Assembly (NCBI GenBank): GCA_002083405.1 | Contig: LVWT01000044.1 | Coordinates: 1-11,396 of the forward strand | Reading direction: 5' to 3' | From: Nitrospira sp. SG-bin2 | GTDB taxonomy: Bacteria; Nitrospirota; Nitrospiria; Nitrospirales; Nitrospiraceae | Length of the DNA stretch: 11,396 nucleotides | In this document: in pieces, positions 6,239-11,396 of the stretch | Layout: each line of letters starts with the position of its first letter | Position numbering within the stretch: position 1 is the first letter of the stretch | Program-made: the position numbers and the translations under genes | Notes under the pieces: generated by a model | Told to the model about the DNA's origin: nothing | Seen by the model: the letters and a program-made list of their open reading frames with translations, nothing else | Database searches by the model: none

Positions 6239-6778
6239 TCAACCCAGGACGACGGTTCCGCCTCGGTTCTCCACGACGTCGCCGAAGAGCGTCCTGCCGG
6301 AACCGATTCTGCAGTAGTGAGGCGTGATATCCACCAAGGCGCCCGTGTGCGAATAAAATCTTCCCGATGTGATCTGAATTCTATTGTCCGATACGATCCG
6401 GGCCTCAAACGCGATCTCGCCGGATTGCCGGCCGTACAAGCGGACCCACGGAGCATCGGACGGCATGTTGGTAGTGGCTTGATGGATATCGATCGTGAAT
6501 TGCGCTGCCTGGTTGATCACCAACGTATTCCGGCGAATATGCGCGATCTGAGTCCCGGTTGCGTCATAGAGGTCGGCCGTGACGAGTAGCAATCCTTGTG
6601 CTGGTCTGGTTTCAAGGACGAGCTGTTCCTTCCCCTGAATCTTCACGACGCCGTTGGTATTGCGAAAAATATTCGATCCAATGAGAAGCTCCGGGCCCAA
6701 CGTCTGGGTTGCCGTTGTGGTGGACTCTGCATGGGGCGATGGCAAGGTGTTCAGTGGTTCCAGCGTGTCGTCCGTCAT
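6239..6778 (-). CDS. Conserved hypothetical protein, 179 aa
   Basis: I cannot name the family. The first ~28 residues are Ser/Thr/Pro-rich and low-complexity. The remainder is beta-rich: GPELLIGSNIFRNTNGVVKI, EQLVLETRP, LLVTADLYDATGTQIAHIRR, WVRLYGRQSGEIAFEARIV and GRFYSHTGALVDI look like successive strands of a small beta barrel or sandwich. There is no signal peptide, transmembrane segment or cysteine pair. The minus-strand frame is preferred over the overlapping plus-strand frame because of this regular strand pattern and its natural composition. No Shine-Dalgarno precedes ATG 6778. It may be the first gene of a minus-strand run leading to the DUF6941-like gene, glnS and yacG, but the 74- and 97-nt gaps do not prove an operon. 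Confidence 0.7.
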   Translation of the reverse strand: MTDDTLEPLNTLPSPHAESTTTATQTLGPELLIGSNIFRNTNGVVKIQGKEQLVLETRPAQGLLLVTADLYDATGTQIAHIRRNTLVINQAAQFTIDIHQATTNMPSDAPWVRLYGRQSGEIAFEARIVSDNRIQITSGRFYSHTGALVDITPHYCRIGSGRTLFGDVVENRGGTVVLG

Positions 6779-6989
6779 TGTGTTTGGGAAAACAACTTCA
6801 AATGATAAATGATAGATGTGGGCATGACCCGAGTTGCCTCAGGAGCCAATAGCGATGTGTGAAGGCTAGGGCTTCCACCTGGTTCTGTCAAGAGTGCCCC
6901 GGCATGGGGCTATGAGGCCGGCAACGGCGGCTTCGTTGCAAACAGAAAAGGGCTTATGATACGGTCCAAGCTTCATGCTGGCTGAAGAT
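6779..6989. other. Intergenic region between divergent 179-aa gene and tRNA-Glu
   Basis: No gene is seen. The stretch must hold divergent promoters. On the minus side, TATCAT occurs twice within about 30 nt of ATG 6778 but no good -35 box is recognisable. On the plus side, TATGAT (6955-6960) is a good -10 candidate for the tRNA. A short hairpin, GCCCC GGCAT GGGGC, lies near 6895-6910. Confidence 0.5.
6932..6960 (+). promoter_or_regulatory. Candidate promoter of tRNA-Glu
   Basis: TATGAT at 6955-6960 matches the -10 consensus at 5 of 6 positions and lies about 30 nt before the mature tRNA. The hexamer 17 bp upstream (TTCGTT) is a poor -35 match, so only the -10 part is supported. Confidence 0.35.
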
Positions 6990-7067
6990 GGTCCCATCGT
7001 CTAGCCTGGCCTAGGACGGAGCCCTCTCAAGGCTTAAACACGGGTTCAAATCCCGTTGGGACCACCA
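6990..7067 (+). tRNA. tRNA-Glu (anticodon CTC), CCA encoded
   Basis: The cloverleaf folds completely. Acceptor GGTCCCA pairs with TGGGACC (7 of 7). D stem GTCT pairs with GGAC, with A14, G18-G19 and A21 in the D loop. Anticodon stem GAGCC/GGCTT (one G:T pair) encloses loop CTCTCAA, giving anticodon CTC for GAG codons. T stem ACGGG/CCCGT encloses TTCAAAT. The discriminator A is followed by an encoded CCA. The D-arm GTCTAG...CTAGGAC is typical of bacterial tRNA-Glu. The 3' part is shared with the reading frame of the integrase on the other strand and is the probable attachment site. No terminator follows, as expected if foreign DNA has replaced the native downstream sequence. Confidence 0.95.
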
Positions 7068-8261
7068 CCCCTTCTCCCGCCGTTCCAAGGAGTTAGCGAC
7101 TTTCTGCTGAGTAGTCTCTTCTTCGGTGAGCCGTCCATAGGACAATCCATAGGACAAAAGTGCAGTGTGGAGGAGGGACACGGCGGCGCGAAGCTGCTGA
7201 TTCCAGCCGAATCCACCGTGAGAATAGGCCGCTGTCATCGATTCCCCGCCGAGCTGATCGTTCCCCATGCCGCGCAGGCGATGCCCCAACAGGGCGGCTC
7301 GGACTTCAAGCGGGACGCCGAGATTCTGCAACCAGGTGGCGAAGGTATGGCGCAGGTCGTGGAAGTGAAGATCGGCCACTTTCGCCTCAGTCGCCAAACG
7401 TCTCCAGAAGATGCTAAACGCGGCCGGAGTCCATCGCCTGAAGATTCTCCCGTCCATGTGGGCGATCTCCCCGCGTAGGGCCTCGTAGGCTGCAGGATTG
7501 AGGGGAATTTCACGGGGTGTCTGCTTCAGACGGCTTCGGGAAGAGGGAAGGATCAACCACCACCCGTCATCCCGCTTCCGCATCCAGGTCCGATCAATCT
7601 CCAGAATCTTGGCTTCCCGGATTCCGGTATTGAGGGCAACTGTGGCGATCCGCCAGAACTCCAGTGGATCGTGTTCATGTTGCCCGATCTTCTTCAGCCG
7701 GCGCTCGTCGGCCTTGGTCCGGATCGCTTTCAGTTCCTCGGTTGTGGCGACTCGCTGGCGATGTTCCACGTCGGGCAGTTCGACCCGCTTCAACCGGTTC
7801 TTGTCCAACTTGTCGAAATCCACGGCCAGGTTCAGGAGCCGCATGAAGACGCCCCACTCCCGTCGAATCGTCCAAGGCGCGGCCTTCGCGGCGAGTCGGC
7901 TCGTGATGTAGGCCAGGCCATCTTCGGCTTTCAAGGAATCAAGCGGACGATCGCCGAACCGTGGCAGGAGGTGCATCTCGATCACCGATTCGGGTCGAGC
8001 CAGGTCAAACCGCTTTTTGACCTGCATGGTTTGCCAATAGAGCGGGAGAAATTCTCTCAACGTCGGCGCAACCGGCCGAGCCGGTACTGGATCTGTGTCG
8101 CCCTGTTGAATCTTGGCCATCATGGCGATGGCGGCCTCTTCGGCTTGTTCTTTGGTGAGATCGTAACCGAGAAGCGGACGATACCGCACGCCTTTCCAGC
8201 GGAAATACAGATCGAAGGCCAGGCCCTTCTTCGTCGGTCTCTTGCTGATCGTGTATCCCAT
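7011..8261 (-). CDS. int: Tyrosine-family site-specific integrase, 416 aa
   Basis: This enzyme catalyses integration and excision of the element at tRNA-Glu. Residues ~1-60 form an arm-type N-terminal DNA-binding domain (GLAFDLYFRWKGVRYRPLLG). Residues ~65-155 are the SAM-like core-binding domain, and ~170-365 the catalytic domain. The catalytic set is R215 (NTGIREAKIL), probably K246, H301 and R304 (HFHDLRHTFATW), H327 (LLGH) and nucleophile Y346 (MTAAYSH). The set is complete, so the enzyme is plausibly active. Residues 399-416, WWSQRDLNPCLSLERAPS, are the antisense translation of the tRNA gene, and the stop codon lies in the tRNA D-arm. The start at 8261 is 7 nt after the xis stop codon, with only a weak GAG as Shine-Dalgarno, so translational coupling to xis is likely. 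Confidence 0.95.
   Translation of the reverse strand: MGYTISKRPTKKGLAFDLYFRWKGVRYRPLLGYDLTKEQAEEAAIAMMAKIQQGDTDPVPARPVAPTLREFLPLYWQTMQVKKRFDLARPESVIEMHLLPRFGDRPLDSLKAEDGLAYITSRLAAKAAPWTIRREWGVFMRLLNLAVDFDKLDKNRLKRVELPDVEHRQRVATTEELKAIRTKADERRLKKIGQHEHDPLEFWRIATVALNTGIREAKILEIDRTWMRKRDDGWWLILPSSRSRLKQTPREIPLNPAAYEALRGEIAHMDGRIFRRWTPAAFSIFWRRLATEAKVADLHFHDLRHTFATWLQNLGVPLEVRAALLGHRLRGMGNDQLGGESMTAAYSHGGFGWNQQLRAAVSLLHTALLSYGLSYGRLTEEETTQQKVANSLERREKGWWSQRDLNPCLSLERAPS
7024..7067. other. Probable attachment site (attL/attR core) in the tRNA-Glu 3' half
   Basis: A tyrosine integrase gene abuts and overlaps the 3' end of the tRNA, the standard arrangement for elements that recombine within tRNA genes. 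The core usually spans some part of the anticodon loop to the 3' end, and the limits given are only that expectation. The matching direct repeat at the other end of the element is not in this window. Confidence 0.6.
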
Positions 8262-8268
8262 CAGGTGC

Positions 8269-8580
8269 TCAGCGATAGCGGGAATTGCGATGGTAGACGG
8301 CTGCGGCCTGAATGTCTAGATCGTCGCTCGCAGGCACTGCGTGGAGTGCACTGGGCCGCTCGCGTGGACGTGGAACAGTCGTGAGCATGTCGGCAGCCGA
8401 GCCTGCTAGAGGTGCGGGCTCAATGCGGCCGGTTCGCACCCAGTCCTCAAGCTCGTCCTGATCGAACAACAGCGCGCGCGAGCCGGGACGACGATAGCGA
8501 GGGATGTCCTTCCGCTGGTACAGGGACGATCTCGACATCCGAAGAAACTGCGCGGCTTCTTGAAGGGTCAACGGTCTCAT
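8269..8580 (-). CDS. AlpA/Xis-type helix-turn-helix protein, 103 aa
   Basis: Residues ~3-50 form a MerR-like winged HTH of the excisionase (AlpA / helix_turn_helix_17) type: LTLQEAAQFLRMSRSSLYQR, then IPRYRRPGSRALLF and DELEDWV. This is the standard order of two recognition helices followed by a wing and a closing helix. The C-terminal half is low-complexity and has no recognised domain. Upstream of and adjacent to int on the same strand, it probably directs excision by bending attachment-site DNA, or regulates the element. An in-frame TGA lies two codons before ATG 8580, so no earlier start is possible, and there is no normal Shine-Dalgarno. A GGAGGA about 27 nt upstream belongs to a six-codon mini-frame. 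Excisionase role is inferred from domain and position. Confidence 0.85.
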   Translation of the reverse strand: MRPLTLQEAAQFLRMSRSSLYQRKDIPRYRRPGSRALLFDQDELEDWVRTGRIEPAPLAGSAADMLTTVPRPRERPSALHAVPASDDLDIQAAAVYHRNSRYR

Positions 8581-8694
8581 GCGTCACACGCGGGATCAGA
8601 AATCCGCTTCCTCCATGTTCCTGACTCTATCGGTCACTGGGGGCCTCGTTTCTGTTAGAACGGTCAAGTGGGGCGCACGGACAAGCCGCAGTGA
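8581..8694 (-). promoter_or_regulatory. xis-int leader with repeats (possible control region)
   Basis: This 114-nt gap separates the tail module from xis. It holds a direct repeat CGGTCANNNGGGGC at 8631-8644 and 8661-8674, 30 bp apart, and an inverted pair GTCACTG (8633-8639) / CAGTGAC (8689-8695). A small stem, GCGGAT / ATCCCGC with one bulged base, lies just before the xis ATG. A six-codon mini-frame on the minus strand (8616-8596, MEEADF) ends 15 nt before that ATG. Repressor or Xis binding is possible; no clear -35/-10 pair was found. Confidence 0.4.
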
Positions 8695-9132
8695 CTACTC
8701 TTCCGGATCTAGCCGCAGAAAAGTCATGACCATGCCTACGCCCATGGCTTTCGCCTCAGGGGTGCCGATCGCGTTGACGGCTTGACCGACGAAGCGGAAC
8801 AGCGGCGCGGGGTTCACACCCACGATCCGTTCAGTGGGGACAAGGCGGCCGGCTTCTCCCACCCTGAGCAAGAACCACGACGCGCCCTCGCAGGTAAGCG
8901 TCCATAGCGCCATGCCCCGTAAGACTTCACCCGCTTCGTTCTCAAAGAGGATTTCACAACCCAGGCCGGGTTTGACCGACGAGATAACCTCGATCTCATC
9001 GGGAAACATGAGGAGCACCGGCACTGCCCACCTCGCCGGGAGCACAACGGGTTCGCAATCCTCGAAGCGGATCTCCTTCTCATCGTTCACGCAGAAACAC
9101 AGACACACCTTTGCTTTCGATTGAATGATCAT
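8695..9132 (-). CDS. Phage-associated hypothetical protein, 145 aa
   Basis: I do not recognise the family. The start ATG overlaps the tape measure stop codon (ATGA), so the two are translationally coupled and the gene belongs to the tail module. The protein has a Cys-containing N-terminus (KVCLCFCVNDEKEIRFEDC) and a predicted beta-rich middle (IEVISSVKPGLGCEILFEN, ALWTLTCEGASWFLLRVGE). It closes with an Ala/Gly/Met-rich segment, VNAIGTPEAKAMGVGMVM, that could be a helix. There is no signal peptide. In siphophages, genes directly after the tape measure usually encode minor tail or tail-tip proteins, so such a role is possible by position only. It is the last tail-side gene before the xis-int leader. 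Confidence 0.75.
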   Translation of the reverse strand: MIIQSKAKVCLCFCVNDEKEIRFEDCEPVVLPARWAVPVLLMFPDEIEVISSVKPGLGCEILFENEAGEVLRGMALWTLTCEGASWFLLRVGEAGRLVPTERIVGVNPAPLFRFVGQAVNAIGTPEAKAMGVGMVMTFLRLDPEE

Positions 9133-11324
9133 CTTCGCCCCGGAACGGGATTCAACCCAAATCGTTGGTACATCGACTTATCCATATCACCACCCTGAAT
9201 CATGCCGCGCACGGCGTTCTTGATCGTCATCTCAACGATCCTTTGTCCGTTAGGACCTTGACTGACAGTAGGCCGACCGACCTCGGCACCGGATTGATTA
9301 TTTACAATGAACGTCAGATTTAATCCGCCACCGAGGCCGTTTTTGATGTCGCTCACATCCGACCGCGAGAGGACATATTCCCCAGGCGTGAGCAACGCCG
9401 GCACCGTGTCGAGATTGCCCGCGCCCAGCACCGGCCCGCCCATCGCAAAGCGCCGGACGAGCTCGCCGCCGTTCGCGGCGCCGACGCCGAAGCCGAACGA
9501 GGTCAGGACCGCCTTCGTCGCAAGCTGCGAAAACACCGTGCCCAAGACCTGCTTGGCAAAATCGGCCAGGCTCTCCAGCACATCCTGCATGCTCTGGATC
9601 TTCCGGTCCCACACATTGAAAAAGAACGTGCGAAAACTCATTTCCATCGTCTGCGCCGCGCGCCGCGCGAGATCCGCGCCGAGCCCGAAGCCGGATTGCG
9701 TGTCACGCACATACTTATCCATGCCGCGTGCCCATCCGGCGAAAATATCGTTCGATGCCGACTCATTGGCTGCCGCCAGACGTGTCAGCGCCTGAATCTC
9801 GATGGTTTCTTTTTCCTGCGCGGTCAATGCCGTGCGCGAGAGGATCTCTTCTGCCAGTTGCTGGTCATGTTGCTCCCACGCTGTCAGTAATCGGCCAGAC
9901 TCCTCCTGCGTCAACCGGGTTTGCTGCGCCAGATTTGCCCGTACTAGATCGAGCTGATGCTGCAGCCGTAATTCTGTGGATGCCCCGACCTGCGCGTCGT
10001 AGGCTATCCACGCTTGCAGCCGATCAATCAATTGTGCCCGCTCGCTGTCCTTATCGCGCTGATCCAAACGGAATAATGCGACCGCTTCATCACCAGTACC
10101 CTTACGACTATCTAGAAATTCTTGACCGGCAGAAGTGAGACCAGTGATATAGAGCTGATAATCGTCCTTCTTTTTTTTCAACTCCTTTTGAAATAGGTCA
10201 ACGGCCTCGTCTCCAGTTCCGGCGATGCTCGCATAATAATCGGCCGCCATTGAAAGGAGGCCGGTCAGATAGAGACTGTAGGACTCCTTCTTCTTTCTTA
10301 GCTCCTCATCAGTCGGAACGGATGCAAGACCACCGCCGGGCCCGCCAGGCTCATTAGAGAGCACTCCTGATCCGGCGGATTGACCTCTCAACCCGCCTCC
10401 GGATTTCATGAGGTCAAACCAAAACTGCTCGCGCGGCAACGTCCCTTCGCCCTTTCGATGCCCGAACCCAAGCGAGGTAAAGGCATCCATGAGGCCCTGG
10501 CCAATACGCGTCTGGCCGAACGCACCAGAGAGATTCCGCAAGTTTTGACCAACACTGGTCGTCTCATCGTTCAGCAGCCGCATCTTGGCAATAATTGTAG
10601 TAATCGTCTCAGTGCCGGCCGTCATGACCGGGATCAATCCAATCCCGACGGCGTGCGTCACACCATCTACCGACGCCATCAGCCGTTTCAGTTCGTCATT
10701 GAATCGATTGGCCGCTTGCGCCTGCTCCGTCGACATCACCACGCCGAGCTTGCGGCCTTCCTCCATCATTGCCTTCGTGGCGTCCGAACCCTGCCGGATG
10801 AACGGCACGAGATCCAGAAAGGCCCGGCCAAAGGCCTTCACGCCGGCATCGACGAATTCCGCTTGATTGTTCACTCCCTTGAGCCGGTCCTGCACCTCGA
10901 ACAAGAGCTGATCCAACGGCTTGATTTTGCCGGACGCATCGGTGGCGCTGATCCCCAGCGAGGCGAACAGCTTCGCGCCCTCGCCGGTCCCAGCCGCCGC
11001 CTCCACCGCATTCTGCGAGAGTTTTTTAAGGCTCACCTCCAGCGTCTGCACCGGCACATCGGCCAAGTGCGCGGCATATTGCAGCGCCGTGGTCTTCTCG
11101 ACCGTGATCCCGAGCCGCTGCGAGGTCTTGAGCGCCTCTTCCCCGAAATTTGCCGTGCTCTTCGCAATGGCAAACAGCGCCGTGCCGGCCAGCGTGAGTT
11201 GCGTTTTCCAATCGCCGATGAACTTCTGAAACTCGCCCACCAGTCCGCCGGACTTCTTGAGCTCATTCTGAAAATTATCAGCGACCAACCTGAGTACCAG
11301 GGCGAGTTCGCGATTCTCAGCCAT
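9129..11324 (-). CDS. Phage tail tape measure protein, 731 aa
   Basis: This protein sets tail length in long-tailed phages by spanning the tail tube during assembly. The N-terminal part has the alpha-helical style of TMPs, with LGITVEKTTALQYAAHLADV, a segment common to TMP core domains, and Ala-rich helices. Residues 341-420 are two consecutive 40-residue repeats, ELRKKKESYSLYLTGL and ELKKKKDDYQLYITGL, each ending GTGDEAVxLF plus two residues. Residues ~430-560 are predicted coiled coil, rich in Gln, Ala and Glu. The C-terminus has AMGGPVLGAGNLDTVPALL followed by TPGEYVLSR, the motif seen at many TMP C-termini. The start has AGGAGG 6 nt upstream. The length is modest for a TMP, consistent with a fairly short tail. 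The next gene overlaps it by ATGA. Confidence 0.93.
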   Translation of the reverse strand: MAENRELALVLRLVADNFQNELKKSGGLVGEFQKFIGDWKTQLTLAGTALFAIAKSTANFGEEALKTSQRLGITVEKTTALQYAAHLADVPVQTLEVSLKKLSQNAVEAAAGTGEGAKLFASLGISATDASGKIKPLDQLLFEVQDRLKGVNNQAEFVDAGVKAFGRAFLDLVPFIRQGSDATKAMMEEGRKLGVVMSTEQAQAANRFNDELKRLMASVDGVTHAVGIGLIPVMTAGTETITTIIAKMRLLNDETTSVGQNLRNLSGAFGQTRIGQGLMDAFTSLGFGHRKGEGTLPREQFWFDLMKSGGGLRGQSAGSGVLSNEPGGPGGGLASVPTDEELRKKKESYSLYLTGLLSMAADYYASIAGTGDEAVDLFQKELKKKKDDYQLYITGLTSAGQEFLDSRKGTGDEAVALFRLDQRDKDSERAQLIDRLQAWIAYDAQVGASTELRLQHQLDLVRANLAQQTRLTQEESGRLLTAWEQHDQQLAEEILSRTALTAQEKETIEIQALTRLAAANESASNDIFAGWARGMDKYVRDTQSGFGLGADLARRAAQTMEMSFRTFFFNVWDRKIQSMQDVLESLADFAKQVLGTVFSQLATKAVLTSFGFGVGAANGGELVRRFAMGGPVLGAGNLDTVPALLTPGEYVLSRSDVSDIKNGLGGGLNLTFIVNNQSGAEVGRPTVSQGPNGQRIVEMTIKNAVRGMIQGGDMDKSMYQRFGLNPVPGRR
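10065..10304 (-). repeat. Tandem 120-bp coding repeat in the tape measure gene
   Basis: Codons 341-380 (10304-10185) and 381-420 (10184-10065) encode two consecutive 40-residue units without any gap. They share EL(R/K)KKK, Y.LY(L/I)TGL and GTGDEAV.LF, about half of all positions. The nucleotide identity is imperfect, so the duplication is not recent. Confidence 0.85.
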
Positions 11325-11330
11325 TGAATA

Positions 11331-11336
11331 CCTCCT
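11331..11336 (-). promoter_or_regulatory. Shine-Dalgarno of the tape measure gene
   Basis: AGGAGG on the minus strand, 6 nt before ATG 11324, is a consensus site that fixes the start of the tape measure protein. Confidence 0.85.
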
Positions 11337-11339
11337 CGT

Positions 11340-11396
11340 TCACTCCCATGTCTTCAAAATCTTGGCGTTGGGGCAACCTGGAAAATCACCTGGCAC
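11340..11396 (-). CDS. 3' end of an upstream phage gene (partial)
   Basis: Reading in from the right edge on the minus strand, 18 codons (GDFPGCPNAKILKTWE at the end) finish at a TGA 3 nt before the tape measure Shine-Dalgarno. That spacing fits the preceding gene of a tail operon. In siphophages the gene before the tape measure is usually a tail assembly chaperone, but too little is visible to name this one. Confidence 0.5.
   Translation of the reverse strand: MPGDFPGCPNAKILKTWE

Noticed and set aside
6185..6589. Plus-strand frame with a good Shine-Dalgarno (AGGAG before ATG 6185), antisense to the 179-aa gene
   Set aside because: The translation has no regular secondary-structure pattern, while the opposite strand gives a coherent beta-rich protein in line with its neighbours.
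7671..8384. 237-codon plus-strand frame opposite int and xis
   Set aside because: Antisense shadow; both minus-strand genes have complete family motifs.
8636..8666. TTGACC on the minus strand as the -35 of an xis promoter
   Set aside because: No -10-like hexamer lies at a 16-18 bp spacing; the nearest candidate (TAGAGT) is about 30 bp away.
10380..11327. 315-codon plus-strand frame antisense to the tape measure gene
   Set aside because: It is a GC-rich shadow of a clearly recognised gene, rich in Arg/His/Leu and with no domain.
1..11396. CRISPR array, rRNA or a second tRNA
   Set aside because: No regularly spaced short repeats beyond those listed, no rRNA-like conserved segments, and no second cloverleaf were seen on either strand.

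Overview
The window looks like a chromosomal segment from a moderately GC-rich Gram-negative bacterium, most likely a Nitrospira-type member of the Nitrospirota. That placement is inferred from the style of the hypothetical proteins, the bacterial glutaminyl-tRNA synthetase with a YacG zinc protein beside it, and dispersed GGGGACAGGCTACTTTT repeats. No marker here proves it. The window joins three kinds of DNA: a decayed accessory region on the left, a conserved housekeeping block in the middle, and one end of an integrated phage-like element in a tRNA gene on the right.

Positions 1-2165 (accessory, + strand): the end of a HEAT-repeat protein, two 152-bp repeat copies spaced 176 bp apart, a secreted protein of unknown function whose Shine-Dalgarno lies inside the second copy, a third partial repeat, and the wreck of an RHS/YD-repeat protein. 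The wreck has one frameshift, an apparent short-homology deletion and a lost 3' end. Together they suggest a degraded Rhs or polymorphic-toxin locus. Positions 2166-2612 hold one plausible 73-aa minus-strand gene and a nested inverted repeat.

Positions 2613-6778 (minus strand): a YahK-type zinc alcohol/aldehyde dehydrogenase with its own promoter; then, in transcription order from the right, two small conserved-looking hypothetical genes, glnS and yacG. The glnS-yacG pair is separated by 9 nt. yacG encodes only 58 residues and is easily missed.

Positions 6990-11396: an intact tRNA-Glu(CTC) on the plus strand whose 3' part is the attachment site of an integrative element. Leftward from the right edge, on the minus strand, the element carries the tail of an unidentified gene, a 731-aa tail tape measure protein, a 145-aa unknown protein coupled to it by an ATGA overlap, an AlpA/Xis-type HTH protein and a tyrosine integrase. 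The last 18 codons of the integrase are the antisense strand of the tRNA gene. The tail module runs almost directly into the xis-int module and no distal tail genes are seen, so the element may be a remnant or mosaic. I found no clearly new multi-gene system. The most interesting points are the integrase/tRNA overlap, the 40-residue tandem repeat in the tape measure protein, the repeat copies that carry a ribosome binding site, and the nested hairpin at 2542-2610.
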